Shown piece by piece: positions 7,477-16,829 of a stretch of 64,000 nt of DNA. Source of the DNA: Curtobacterium pusillum. GTDB taxonomy: Bacteria; Actinomycetota; Actinomycetes; Actinomycetales; Microbacteriaceae. Position 1 is the stretch's first letter. Every line of letters starts with the position of its first letter. Below the pieces are notes generated by a model. That model saw only the letters and a program-made list of their open reading frames with translations. It ran no database searches and was not told where the DNA came from. Location: contig CP018783.1 of NCBI GenBank assembly GCA_002025645.1, forward strand, positions 3,906,001-3,970,000. The letters run 5' to 3'. Made by a program: the position numbers and the translations under genes.

Positions 7477-8634
7477 ATGGCAGTCCCCGTCCCGCTCGGC
7501 ACCGAGGACCGCACCGCCCGTCTGACCCTCCGCCGCCCCGACGCGTGGCGCCGCGAGGACTCGGCCCAGGCGGACCTGCGTGTCACCGGCGACGACGTCG
7601 TGCTCACCGTCCGCTCCCGTCCGAGCGACCGGACCATCACCGAGGAGCACACGAGCCTGCTCGAACGCCTCCCCGGCTCCGTCGAGGGACTCCGCCTCAT
7701 CGGCTCCGACCCGTGGACCGCCACGGGAGCCCCGGCACGCCTGGTCGAGTACGTCCGCCCCGACGAGGGCGGTGACGTCGTGGGCGCCCACCTGCTGTTC
7801 GTCACCGGCAGGCACCGCGTCGACCTGACCGTCGAGCGGCCGCTGGCGCGCATGCTCGCCTCCGACGACCTCGTGTTCGCCGTCCTCGACACGGTCCGGG
7901 CGACCGAGCCCGCACCGTCACGGGTGCAGCGCGAGCTCGAGGACCTGCCGGTCGCCGCTCCCGCCCCGACGATCGACGGCCCGCACCTCGGCCCGGAGGC
8001 GCTCACGACCCTCCGCAGCCTCGCCGGCCGCCGCTGGAACCCCGCACTCCTCCGCAGCCCCGCGGGCCGGGAGCTCATCGAGACCGGCCTCGTCGGCCGC
8101 CTCGGCACGCTGCCCGAGTCCACCCAGACGCTCCTCGAGCCCTGGGAGGGCGATGCCCGACCCGTCACGCTGGAACAGCGGCTGCCCGACGGGCGCAGCA
8201 CGCGCCTCCAGGCCTGGTCGGAGACCGTCGTCGACGGGACGGACGAGGACGGCGCGGTGGTCACCGGGCTGCCGGTCGAGCGCGTGGTCGCGGTGATGGC
8301 CGGGAGGCTCGGCATCGGTCCGGCATGGACCTTCCCGTTCCGCACGGGGTCGCTCCGGGCAGACCTGCTCGGGCGGCGCACCGGCGGAGCGGAGGACGCC
8401 CCGGACCTGCCGGCGGCGATCGCCGAGGCGGACCCCCGGCTCGCGCGCTTCTGGGCTGCGCCGTGGACGGTGTCGTCGCTGCGGCGTCCCGGCAAGCCGA
8501 ACCCGATCGTCGTCGTGCACGCCGAGGGGCAGGGCTTCGCGCGCGTCGGACGCACGGAAGCCGGGGAGACCGCCTTCTCGACGGACTCCCCAGCCAACGT
8601 GTACCGCTCGGTGGTGCGGGCGCTCCTGGGTTAG
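7477..8634 (+). CDS. Hypothetical protein, unrecognised
   Basis: A 385-residue soluble protein with no signal peptide or membrane segment. The first about 140 residues, rich in beta strands (VVLTVRSRP, LVEYVRPDEGG, GAHLLFVTGRHRVDLTV), vaguely recall the LpqN/PsbP-like fold; the C-terminal half (RTGSLRADLLGR, FARVGRTEAGETAF, NVYRSVVRALLG) vaguely recalls EspG-like secretion-associated proteins. Neither resemblance is strong enough to assign. No type VII secretion genes are nearby. The stop overlaps the convergent HtrA-like gene by 4 bases. Confidence 0.65.
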   Translation: MAVPVPLGTEDRTARLTLRRPDAWRREDSAQADLRVTGDDVVLTVRSRPSDRTITEEHTSLLERLPGSVEGLRLIGSDPWTATGAPARLVEYVRPDEGGDVVGAHLLFVTGRHRVDLTVERPLARMLASDDLVFAVLDTVRATEPAPSRVQRELEDLPVAAPAPTIDGPHLGPEALTTLRSLAGRRWNPALLRSPAGRELIETGLVGRLGTLPESTQTLLEPWEGDARPVTLEQRLPDGRSTRLQAWSETVVDGTDEDGAVVTGLPVERVVAVMAGRLGIGPAWTFPFRTGSLRADLLGRRTGGAEDAPDLPAAIAEADPRLARFWAAPWTVSSLRRPGKPNPIVVVHAEGQGFARVGRTEAGETAFSTDSPANVYRSVVRALLG

Positions 8635-10106
8635 GCGGCGGGGCCGGCGGTCAGGGTGACCGTCACGGTCTTCGCGGCGCCGGTGCTGTCGGTGTAGCCG
8701 ACCGTCACCTTGTCGCCGACGGAGTGCGACTGGATCGCCGAGGTGAGGGCGTCCGAGCTCGTCACGGCGGTGCCGTCGATGCTCGTGATCGTGTCGCCCG
8801 CGGCGAGCCCGGCGCTCGCGGCACCAGAGCCCTCGACGGTGCCGGCGACCGCGACGCCGCCGGTGGTGGCCGTGCCGCTGACCTCGACCCCGAGGAACGC
8901 GGGCAGGCCGATGGTGATCGTCGACGAGGACTCGCCCGCGAGGATCTTGTCCGCGATCGACTTCGCCGTGGTGATCGGGATCGCGTACCCGGTGACGTTC
9001 GCCGAACCGGAGGACGCCGCGGTCGCCATGCCGACGACCTCGCCCTCGCTGTCCAGGACCGGACCGCCGGAGTCGCCGGAGACGATGTTCGCCGCGATCT
9101 CGATGAGGCCGGTCAGCGACTCGGTGCCGGTGCCGGACTCGCTCTGCACCTGGATGTCCTGGTCGGTCGCGGTCACGGAACCCTCGGCGGCGACCAGGTT
9201 GCCGGTGCCCTCCGCGTTGCCGACGTCCGTCACGGTGTCGCCGGTGCTCGGCTCGCCGTCGTCGTCGAGCGTCACGGTGGACAGACCCGACGCGCCCTCG
9301 AGCTTCAGCACGGCGACGTCGTTCGTGGCGTCCGTCCCGACGACGTCCGCCTTGTACTCCTTGCCGGTGGTCTCGTCGGTGACGGTGATGCTCGTCGCGC
9401 CCTGGATCACGTGGTTGTTCGTGAGGACGGTGCCGTTCGAGTTGATGATCATGCCGGTACCGGCCGCCTGCGAGGACTCGTCGTAGTTCAGGACGGTGTT
9501 GATCGTCACGACGCCCTTCTTCTGGGCGCTCGTCGCCGCGGTCGCCGCCGACTCGGTGCTCGATCCGGTGCTGCCGTCGCTGCTGCCGCTCCCGGTGCCG
9601 TCACCGGGGACGGTGAAGCCGTTCGTGCCGCTGCCGCTGTCCGTGCCGGAGCCGGTGTCCGGCAGGGTCGTGGTGCCCTGCGACTGGCTCGAGGTGGTGG
9701 TCGTGCTCTGCGTGGAGAGCCCCAGCGCGGTCCCGCCCGCGGCGCCGACGATCGCGAGCGCGGCGATGCCGGAGCCGATCATGAGCCCGAGTCGCCGGGG
9801 GCGCTTCGTGCCGTGGTCCGTCGCGGCGTGGTTCGCGGTCGCGGCACCGTGCGCCCAGCCGTGCTGGAAGCCGGGGAGCGTCGGGCTGCCGATCAGGAAC
9901 GGGCCGCGGCCGTCCGGTGTGTACCCGTAGGGGCCGGAGCCGTCCGGGCCGTAGAGGTACGGGCCGCTGCCGTCGAAGGCGTACGCCGAGCGGAGGGTCG
10001 ACGGGTCGGCGTGCGGTGCCTCCCACGTCGCCCCGGCCTGCGGCTGCGCAGCGTCGGTGCGGGCGGTGCCGTTCTCGTCGGCAGCGGGGTTCGGGGTCTC
10101 GTTCAT
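8631..10106 (-). CDS. Membrane-anchored HtrA/DegP-like serine protease with PDZ domain
   Basis: A 491-residue protein. The cytoplasmic N-terminus (about 1-105) carries Gly/Tyr/Pro repeats such as DGSGPYLYGPDGSGPYGY; one membrane segment lies near 108-130. A Ser/Thr/Gly-rich linker leads to a trypsin-like domain with a complete triad: His232 in LTNNHVIQG, Asp263 in TNDVAVLKL and Ser346 in SGDSGGPV. A C-terminal PDZ domain (about 400-485) includes AGLAAGDTITSIDG. It should act outside the membrane in protein quality control. Actinobacterial relatives such as PepD are often under envelope-stress regulators, but no such gene is adjacent. Confidence 0.93.
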   Translation of the reverse strand: MNETPNPAADENGTARTDAAQPQAGATWEAPHADPSTLRSAYAFDGSGPYLYGPDGSGPYGYTPDGRGPFLIGSPTLPGFQHGWAHGAATANHAATDHGTKRPRRLGLMIGSGIAALAIVGAAGGTALGLSTQSTTTTSSQSQGTTTLPDTGSGTDSGSGTNGFTVPGDGTGSGSSDGSTGSSTESAATAATSAQKKGVVTINTVLNYDESSQAAGTGMIINSNGTVLTNNHVIQGATSITVTDETTGKEYKADVVGTDATNDVAVLKLEGASGLSTVTLDDDGEPSTGDTVTDVGNAEGTGNLVAAEGSVTATDQDIQVQSESGTGTESLTGLIEIAANIVSGDSGGPVLDSEGEVVGMATAASSGSANVTGYAIPITTAKSIADKILAGESSSTITIGLPAFLGVEVSGTATTGGVAVAGTVEGSGAASAGLAAGDTITSIDGTAVTSSDALTSAIQSHSVGDKVTVGYTDSTGAAKTVTVTLTAGPAA

Positions 10107-10245
10107 CGGTGCTCTCCGGTCGTCCCTCGACGACCCGGTCGGGTGTCGATGGCTACGAGTACAAGCCCGGTTCCCATGACGAACCTATGAACGGACCCTG
10201 CGGCTGCTCACGGCTTGCTCGGGGGTCGCCGTACGAGGTCGTCCG

Positions 10246-10262
10246 TTAGGGTTGCCTTACTT
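10246..10262 (+). promoter_or_regulatory. Candidate IdeR/DtxR iron box
   Basis: TTAGGGTTGCCTTACTT resembles the iron-repressor consensus seen in actinobacteria (TTAGGTTAGCCTAACC-like) at most positions. It ends three bases before the ATG of the first FecCD permease, where a bound repressor would block transcription or initiation under iron sufficiency. Recognised by pattern only. Confidence 0.62.
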
Positions 10263-10265
10263 CCC

Positions 10266-11300
10266 ATGCGTTCGTCGTCGCCCACCCCTCCCGCGCCCAG
10301 CTCCGTGTCCCGCCTCGTCGGCGCGACCGTGCTGGCGGTGGTCGTCCTCGCTGTGGCGGTGGCACTCTCCGTGGCGTTCGGGTCCCGCCCGATCCCACTC
10401 GGCACCGTGCTCGACACCGTCCTGCACCCGGGGCGCAACGACGAGATCGGCCTCATCGTCCTCGGCAACCGGGTGCCACGCACGGTCGTCGGGCTCCTCG
10501 CCGGATCGGCCCTCGGGGTCGCCGGGGCGGTCATGCAGGGCGTCACCCGCAACCCCCTCGCCGACCCCAGCGTGCTCGGCATCAACTCCGGAGCGACCCT
10601 GGCGGTCGTCGCCGGGATCGCGCTCTTCGGTGTCAGCGGCACCGCGGCGTACCTGCCGTTCGCGTTCGTCGGGGCTGCCCTGGCGGCGCTCCTCGTCTAC
10701 GGGATCGCGGCCGTCGCCCGTCGCGGGCTGTCACCGGTCGGCCTCGCCCTGGCCGGTGCCGTGGTGGCCGCCGCGCTGTCGTCGATCACGACCGCCGTGC
10801 TCGTCACGAGCCAGAGCCTGCTCGACCAGTTGCGGTTCTGGCAGGTCGGAGCGCTCGCGGGGAAGGACCTCGGCACGGCGGGTGTCATCACCGTGCCGGT
10901 GCTCGTCGGCCTGGCGATCGCGTTCGCCCTCGGCCGGTCGCTCAACACGCTGGCGCTCGGCGACGAGCTCGCCGCGTCGCTCGGGCAGCGGGTCGTCCTG
11001 GTCCGTGCGACCGGAGGCGTCGTCACGGTGCTGCTCGCCGGGTCGGCCGTCGCCGCGGCCGGGCCGATCGCGTTCATCGGGCTCGCGGTCCCGCACGCCG
11101 TCCGGCGCCTGAGCGGGCCGGACCACCGCTGGACGATCCTGCTCTCCGCCATCGTGTCGCCGGCACTGCTGCTCGTGGCCGACGTCATCGGGCGGGTCGT
11201 GGCGTACCCGGGGGAGCTGCAGGTCGGCATCGTGACGGCCCTGATCGGCGCCCCGGTGTTCATCTGGCTCGTGCGGTCGCGGGCGGTGAAGGGCCTGTGA
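10266..11300 (+). CDS. FecCD-family iron-siderophore ABC transporter permease 1
   Basis: A 344-residue polytopic protein with the FecCD landmarks RVPRTVVGLLAGSALGVAGA, MQGVTRNPLADPSVLGINSG and GPIAFIGLAVPHAVRRL. It would form half of a BtuCD-type permease for ferric siderophore uptake. The ATG follows the candidate iron box directly; no Shine-Dalgarno is evident. It is coupled to the second permease by a GTGA overlap. No binding protein or ATPase gene adjoins it. Confidence 0.92.
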   Translation: MRSSSPTPPAPSSVSRLVGATVLAVVVLAVAVALSVAFGSRPIPLGTVLDTVLHPGRNDEIGLIVLGNRVPRTVVGLLAGSALGVAGAVMQGVTRNPLADPSVLGINSGATLAVVAGIALFGVSGTAAYLPFAFVGAALAALLVYGIAAVARRGLSPVGLALAGAVVAAALSSITTAVLVTSQSLLDQLRFWQVGALAGKDLGTAGVITVPVLVGLAIAFALGRSLNTLALGDELAASLGQRVVLVRATGGVVTVLLAGSAVAAAGPIAFIGLAVPHAVRRLSGPDHRWTILLSAIVSPALLLVADVIGRVVAYPGELQVGIVTALIGAPVFIWLVRSRAVKGL

Positions 11301-12307
11301 GCGTCGTGCGTCCGACCGCCGTGCGCTCGTCCGCCGTGCGCCGTGAGTTCCTCGTCCTCGGGGTCGTGCTCGTCGTGCTCGTCGCCCTCGTGCTCGTCGG
11401 CCTCGGGGTCGGCGAGATCCCGCTCTCGCCCGTGCAGGTCGCCGGCGCGCTCGTCGGGCACGGCGACACGATCTCGGACTTCGTCATCGGGCAGCTCCGC
11501 GGGCCGCGGGTGTTCGGGGCGATCCTCGTCGGTGCCTCCCTCGCCGTCGCCGGTGGCATCGTGCAGAGCGTCGTCCGGAACCCGATCGCGAGCCCGGACG
11601 TCATCGGCATCACCTCGGGTGCGAGCGCCTCCGGTCTGACCGCCATCGTCCTGTTCGGTGCGAGCGGCGGGACCCTGTTCTCGGTGGTGCTCGTCGGTGC
11701 CCTCGTGGTGTCGCTCGTGATCGCCGGACTCGCGTGGCGGCGGGGGATCACCGGCAACCGGGTCGTCCTCGTGGGCATCGGGGTCGCCGCGATCTGCCTG
11801 AGCATCACCGGGTGGATGCTCACCAGCGGCACCGTCACCCAGGCCGGCACCGCGCTCCTCTGGCTCTCCGGCAGCCTGAACGCCGTCGACCGGAACCTCG
11901 TCGGCGTGCTCGCGATCGCGTTCGTGGTGCTCATGGCGCTCGCGCTCCTGCAGTCCCCCCGGCTGACCGTCCTGACCCTCGGCGACGAGGTCGCCTCCGG
12001 GCTCGGGCTCCGGCCGAACCGGGCGAAGGTGCTCCTGCTGCTCACGGCGGTGTGCCTGACCGCGGCGGCCGTGGCGACCGCCGGGCCGGTGTCGTTCGTC
12101 GCGCTGATGGCGGCACCGATCGCCCGCCGGCTCGTCGGGGGAGGCCGTGTCGCGCTCGGTCCGACGGCCGCGGTCGGCGCGGCGATCACCCTCGCGAGCG
12201 ACCTCATCGCGCAGTTCGCGATCCCGGGCAACGCGCTGCCGGTCGGTGTCGTGACCGGGGTCATCGGCGCGCCGTACCTGCTCTGGCTCCTCGCCCGAGG
12301 CCGCTGA
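11297..12307 (+). CDS. FecCD-family iron-siderophore ABC transporter permease 2
   Basis: A 336-residue polytopic protein, the partner of the preceding permease, with LRGPRVFGAILVGASLAVAG, VVRNPIASPDVIGITSG and GPVSFVALMAAPIARRL. The GTG overlaps the upstream stop as GTGA. The two should heterodimerise in the membrane and need a cytoplasmic ATPase and a lipoprotein siderophore receptor, neither of which is in this window. Downstream is a repeat-rich gap and no further transporter gene. Confidence 0.92.
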   Translation: MSVVRPTAVRSSAVRREFLVLGVVLVVLVALVLVGLGVGEIPLSPVQVAGALVGHGDTISDFVIGQLRGPRVFGAILVGASLAVAGGIVQSVVRNPIASPDVIGITSGASASGLTAIVLFGASGGTLFSVVLVGALVVSLVIAGLAWRRGITGNRVVLVGIGVAAICLSITGWMLTSGTVTQAGTALLWLSGSLNAVDRNLVGVLAIAFVVLMALALLQSPRLTVLTLGDEVASGLGLRPNRAKVLLLLTAVCLTAAAVATAGPVSFVALMAAPIARRLVGGGRVALGPTAAVGAAITLASDLIAQFAIPGNALPVGVVTGVIGAPYLLWLLARGR

Positions 12308-12560
12308 CGTCGCGGAGCGCATCGCCCGCCCGAGGTCGCGCGCCCGGGCCGACCGAGGTCGCGCGTTCTGCCGCGCACCGGTCGGCCCCCGCGGCAGCTC
12401 GTGCGCCCTCGCCGGACGTGAGCGGCGTGTCACGCGACCGGCGGGGCGGAGCCGAGCCGCGCCTCCAGGCAGAACGCCCTGACCACCCGCACGACGGCAC
12501 CCGCGCGACCGGCAGCGACACGCGCGAAACGTGCGCCACGCAACATCGTGCGGTTTCCCG
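12308..12560. repeat. Repeat-rich intergenic stretch (half copies of families B and C)
   Basis: The 388-base gap before the glycosyltransferase gene holds half copies of known repeats: AGGTCGCGCGTTCTGCCGC near 12355 (also near 18931) and GCGCCTCCAGGCAG near 12459. No complete palindrome or gene was found. The part from about 12560 to 12695 should contain the promoter and leader of the downstream operon, but I cannot place a -10/-35 pair with confidence. Confidence 0.55.
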
Positions 12561-12695
12561 CACGGCACGCCCAAAACCCCCCGTCCGGGTGTCTGCACCG
12601 TTCGGTCTGTCCCCATACGTTCGGAGTCGACCGCACGGACTCCCCGACAGTGCCCGACCCGATGGCGCGCTGGTCCAGCGGAACGAAGGACTGTC

Positions 12696-15098
12696 ATGCC
12701 CGAACTGCATGACGGCGCTCCCGCGCGCCGTCGCCAGTGGGGTTCCGAGCGTCGTACCCGCCCGCTCGACACCCTGCACGAACGCCCCTCCGACCGGAAG
12801 CTCGTCTCCGGCCGCGTCGCGATCATCCTGACGATCGCGTTCTGGCTCGCCTACGTCGTCTACACCGTGATCCGCCAGTTCCTGGACTACGGCGCCGAGA
12901 GCTTCCGCTTCACCACCGAGGCGATCTCGTACCTGGTCGTCGTCACGTTCCTCACCTTCTCCGCGCTCATGCACCTGGTCGCCCGCCAGGGTGCGATGGA
13001 GCGGTTCGCGACCCACGTCCGGGTCCCGCGCGCCGAGCTCGACCGGCACTTCGCCGAGGGCCACGAGTCGCCGATGACGGTCCTCGTGCCGAGCTACGCC
13101 GAGGAGCCCGACGTCGTCGCCACCACGCTGTGGTCGGCCGCGCTGCAGGAGTACCCCTCGCTGCGCGTCGTGCTGCTCGTCGACGACAACCCGTTCCCGA
13201 CCGACCCGGAGACCCTCGACAAGCTCGAGCGGACCCGTGCGGTCGCGACGACGATCCAGAACCAGCTCGCGGCGCCGTCGCAGCGGTTCCAGGAGGCCCT
13301 GCTCTCCGCCGAGGTCGAGGCAGCCGCTGCCCCGTTCGCGAGCGTCGACGGCCTCCGGAACCTCGTCGAGCACCACCGCTGGGCCGACGCCTGGCTGCGC
13401 CGCCACGCCCGCGAGCACGACGTCCTCGACCACGTGGACCACTTCTTCCACGACCAGGTCCTGATCGGGCTCGCCGACGAGTTCCGCCTGACGTCCGAGG
13501 CACTCGAGGCCGCGATCGTGGACGCAGTCGACGCCGGGGAGTCCTTCAGCGAGATCACCTCCGCCCGCGCGCTCGAACTGCAGCGTCGCCTGGCGTGGAC
13601 GTTCACCGCCGAGATCACGACCTTCGAGCGGAAGCGCTACGCGAACCTCTCCGACGAGGCGAACAAGGCGATGAACCTCAACGCCTACATCGGGCTGCTC
13701 GGCGGTGCGTACGCGTTCGAGGAGACCGCGTCCGGCACCATCCTGCGCACCGTGTCGGACCCCGCCGTCGCCGATCTCGTGGTCCCCGCGTCGGACTACA
13801 TCCTGACGCTCGACGCCGACTCGGTCCTGCTGCGCGACTACTGCCTGCGCCTGGTGTACTTCCTCGAGCAGCCGGAGAACGCCCGCGTCGCCGTGACGCA
13901 GACGCCGTACTCGTCGTTCCGCGGCGCGGCCACCCGCATCGAGCGGCTCGCCGGTGCCACCACGGACATCCAGCACATCCTCCACCAGGGCATGTCCCGC
14001 CACAACGCGACGTTCTGGGTCGGCGCGAACGCGGTCATCCGGACCCGGGCGCTCCGCGACATCGAGGAGGTCGAGACCGTCGGCGGCTTCGAGGTGAAGC
14101 GCTACGTGCAGGACCGCACGGTCATCGAGGACACCGAGTCGAGCGTCGACCTCGGCATGCACGGCTGGACCCTCGTGAACTACCCCGAGCGCCTGTCCTA
14201 CAGCGCGACCCCGCCGGACTTCGGCTCGCTCATCGTCCAGCGTCGTCGCTGGGCGAACGGCGGACTGCTCATCCTGCCGAAGTACATCCGCCAGGTCCGC
14301 GAGCGTCGTGCCCGCGGGGAGCGGGTCGGCATCGTCGAGATGTCCCTGCGCGTCAACTACATGGCGTCCATCGCCTGGGCGTCGTTCGGCCTGATCTTCC
14401 TGCTGGCCTACCCGTACGACTCGCGGCTGCTCAGCCCGATGGTGCTCCTCGCCGCCCTGCCGTACTTCTGGCTCCTGTCGAGCGACCTCAAGTACTGCGG
14501 GTACAAGCGCACCGACGTGTTCCGCATCTACGGCTTCAACCTCATCCTCATGCCGGTGAACGTCGCCGGCGTCCTGAAGAGCATCCAGCAGGCGCTCACG
14601 GCGAAGAAGATCCCGTTCGCCCGCACGCCGAAGGTCCGGGACCGCACGGCGTCGCCGGCGCTGTACGTCCTTGCGCCGTACGCCATGGTCGTCTTCTCGG
14701 TGTTCACGTTCGTGCGTGACTACGGGGCGCAGAACTGGGGCAACGCGGTGTTCGCGGCCTTCAACGCCGTGCTCGCCCTGTACGCGATCGTCGCCTACAT
14801 CGGCATCTGGAACTCGGTGGTCGACGTGTGGCTGTGGGCCACGAAGTGGATGTACTACGACCCGTCGGCGCGAGCGGCGCGACGGTCGGCGGCCAACGCG
14901 GCACGGACCGAACGCAAGCGCGCCCGCAAGGGCCTGCTCCCCGAGCCGGAGCCCGTCACCGAGGACTGGCGCGCCGTCCTGTACTTCGGGCACCGCGGGA
15001 AGACGATGCCGGTCCGGCACCACGCGGACGTCGTCGGGGCCGCCGTCGTGACCACGTCGATCCCCACGACCACCACCGATGAACGGAGCGCCGCCTGA
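12696..15098 (+). CDS. GT2 membrane glycosyltransferase, cellulose/chitin-synthase-like
   Basis: An 800-residue processive-type glycosyltransferase. Two N-terminal membrane helices (about 47-100) precede the catalytic domain; conserved features are MTVLVPSYAEEP, VVLLVDDNP (Asp162-163), the DAD metal motif (373-375), IEDTES (Asp479) and QRRRW (515-519), the acceptor-channel signature of cellulose, hyaluronan and chitin synthases. About five further membrane helices follow. An unusual helical insertion of roughly 190 residues separates the first Asp motif from DAD. The ATG has GAAGGA upstream; upstream in-frame ATGs are rejected as non-coding. The stop overlaps the GH18 start. The polymer made is not known. 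Confidence 0.9.
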   Translation: MPELHDGAPARRRQWGSERRTRPLDTLHERPSDRKLVSGRVAIILTIAFWLAYVVYTVIRQFLDYGAESFRFTTEAISYLVVVTFLTFSALMHLVARQGAMERFATHVRVPRAELDRHFAEGHESPMTVLVPSYAEEPDVVATTLWSAALQEYPSLRVVLLVDDNPFPTDPETLDKLERTRAVATTIQNQLAAPSQRFQEALLSAEVEAAAAPFASVDGLRNLVEHHRWADAWLRRHAREHDVLDHVDHFFHDQVLIGLADEFRLTSEALEAAIVDAVDAGESFSEITSARALELQRRLAWTFTAEITTFERKRYANLSDEANKAMNLNAYIGLLGGAYAFEETASGTILRTVSDPAVADLVVPASDYILTLDADSVLLRDYCLRLVYFLEQPENARVAVTQTPYSSFRGAATRIERLAGATTDIQHILHQGMSRHNATFWVGANAVIRTRALRDIEEVETVGGFEVKRYVQDRTVIEDTESSVDLGMHGWTLVNYPERLSYSATPPDFGSLIVQRRRWANGGLLILPKYIRQVRERRARGERVGIVEMSLRVNYMASIAWASFGLIFLLAYPYDSRLLSPMVLLAALPYFWLLSSDLKYCGYKRTDVFRIYGFNLILMPVNVAGVLKSIQQALTAKKIPFARTPKVRDRTASPALYVLAPYAMVVFSVFTFVRDYGAQNWGNAVFAAFNAVLALYAIVAYIGIWNSVVDVWLWATKWMYYDPSARAARRSAANAARTERKRARKGLLPEPEPVTEDWRAVLYFGHRGKTMPVRHHADVVGAAVVTTSIPTTTTDERSAA

Positions 15099-16651
15099 TG
15101 GCCGCCACCAGACGACTGTCCCCGGTCCGCGTCGGCATCGCCGTCGTGCTCACCGCGGCGCTCGCCACCGCCGGGTACGTCGGCTTCGACCGCTGGCAGT
15201 CCGCCCAGGCCGCCGAGACCCAGAAGTCCTGGTTCGCCGCCTACACCGACGTCACCGCGACGCCGACCTTCGCGTTCGAGGACGTGAAGTCCGCCAAGGG
15301 CCGCGACGTCATGCTGTCCTTCGTGGTCGCCGACCACGACGACGCCTGCACCCCGACCTGGGGCTCGGCGTACTCGATGCAGGGCGCGTCGGACGCGCTC
15401 GACCTCGACCGCCGCATCGCCCGCCTGCAGCAGCAGAAGGGCGAGGTCGGCGTCTCCTTCGGCGGCCTGGCGAACGACGAGCTCGCCACGACGTGCACGA
15501 ACGGCTCGGATCTGGTGAGCGCGTACGAGTCCGTCGTGAAGCGCTACGACGTCAGCACCGTCGACTACGACGTCGAGGGCGACGACCTCACGAACCACGA
15601 CGCGGGGGAGCGCCGGGCCGCCGCGGTTGCGGCGCTCCAGGAACAGCGCCGCGCAGCGGGTCACCCGCTCGCCGTGTGGCTGACGCTGCCGGCCGCGCCG
15701 TCCGGGCTGACGAGCGACGGCACGACCGCGGTCGCGCAGTTCCTCAAGGCCGGCGTCGACCTCGCCGGCGTGAACGCCATGACGATGGACTACGGCCAGG
15801 GCAAGGGCGCGAGCCAGAGCATGTACTCGGCCTCGGTGCAGACCCTGCAGGAGACCCAGCGCCAGCTCGGCGTCCTGTACAAGCGCGCCGGGACCCCGCT
15901 CTCCGACGCGACGCTGTGGCACAAGGTCGGCGCGACGCCGATGATCGGACAGAACGACATCCAGGACGAGGTCTTCACCCTCGCCGACGCGAAGAAGCTC
16001 AACGCCTGGGCGCGGGACCGCGGACTCGGTCGGATGTCGATGTGGTCGCTCAACCGCGACACCACGTGCGGCTCGAACTACGTCAACCTGTCGACGGTGT
16101 CGAACTCCTGCTCCGGAGTGGACCAGAACGGCGTGCTGTACGCGGACGTCCTCGGCAAGGGCTTCACCGGCGGGATCGTCGCGGCTGCGTCGGACGTCAC
16201 GAAGGCGGAGCCCTCCGCGACCGTGCAGCCGACGGACAACCCCTCCACCAGCCCGTACCCGGTGTGGAGCTCGGACGCCTCGTACCTCGAGGGCACGAAG
16301 GTCGTCTGGCACCAGAACGTCTACGAGGCGAAGTGGTGGACGTCCGGCGACCTGCCCGACGACCCGGTGCTGAGCGCCTACGAGACGCCGTGGCAGCTCG
16401 TCGGTCCGGTGCTGAAGGGCGAGAAGCCGGTGAAGCAGGTCACCCTGCCGAGCGGCACGTACGAAGCCTGGTCCGGCACGAAGCAGTACGACACCGGCGC
16501 GCGGGTCCTGTTCGACGGCATCCCGTACCAGTCGAAGTGGTGGAACACGGGGGAGAGCCCCGAGGCCTCCACGAGCGATCCGGACGGCTCGCCCTGGGTG
16601 AAGCTCAAGGACTCCGAGATCAAGCAGATCCTGGAGAGCGTCACCAAGTGA
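15098..16651 (+). CDS. Membrane-anchored or secreted GH18 chitinase-like protein with two chitin-binding modules
   Basis: A 517-residue protein. A signal peptide or anchor spans about residues 9-28. The central domain (about 40-360) is GH18-like: STVDYDVEG corresponds to the DxxDxDxE strand, with Asp156, Asp158 and the catalytic acid Glu160 kept but the first Asp replaced by Ser; AMTMDYGQG and GRMSMWSLNRD match later barrel strands. Two C-terminal CBM5/12-type modules follow, with YPVWSSDASYLEGTKVVW and YEAWSGTKQYDTGARVLF, each ending in a KWW motif. It probably cleaves a beta-1,4-GlcNAc-type polymer at the cell surface. The ATGA overlap couples it to the synthase-like gene. Confidence 0.88.
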   Translation: MAATRRLSPVRVGIAVVLTAALATAGYVGFDRWQSAQAAETQKSWFAAYTDVTATPTFAFEDVKSAKGRDVMLSFVVADHDDACTPTWGSAYSMQGASDALDLDRRIARLQQQKGEVGVSFGGLANDELATTCTNGSDLVSAYESVVKRYDVSTVDYDVEGDDLTNHDAGERRAAAVAALQEQRRAAGHPLAVWLTLPAAPSGLTSDGTTAVAQFLKAGVDLAGVNAMTMDYGQGKGASQSMYSASVQTLQETQRQLGVLYKRAGTPLSDATLWHKVGATPMIGQNDIQDEVFTLADAKKLNAWARDRGLGRMSMWSLNRDTTCGSNYVNLSTVSNSCSGVDQNGVLYADVLGKGFTGGIVAAASDVTKAEPSATVQPTDNPSTSPYPVWSSDASYLEGTKVVWHQNVYEAKWWTSGDLPDDPVLSAYETPWQLVGPVLKGEKPVKQVTLPSGTYEAWSGTKQYDTGARVLFDGIPYQSKWWNTGESPEASTSDPDGSPWVKLKDSEIKQILESVTK

Positions 16652-16696
16652 CGGCCTGGAGGCGCGTGCCAGCTGGCACAGCGCCTCCAGTCCGTC
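16650..16696. repeat. Palindromic repeat, CTGGAGGCGCG family C
   Basis: A near-perfect inverted repeat starts at the stop codon of the GH18 gene: GGCCTGGAGGCGCGTGCCAG opposite CTGGCACAGCGCCTCCAGTC. It probably doubles as a terminator. The rest of the gap to 16829 holds a small hairpin, AGCCCC-GTTC-GGGGCT (16759-16774), and the garA promoter region. Confidence 0.8.
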
Positions 16697-16829
16697 GATG
16701 GTGCGGAATCCGAACATCGTCGGTACGTTCGCTGTACGCGTTCTGCCGAGTTGTCCCCAGCCCCGTTCGGGGCTCCCGTTCGGTCGCTCGTTTCCGATAC
16801 GCTGGTGCGCCAAGAGGAGGAGGTCCACG

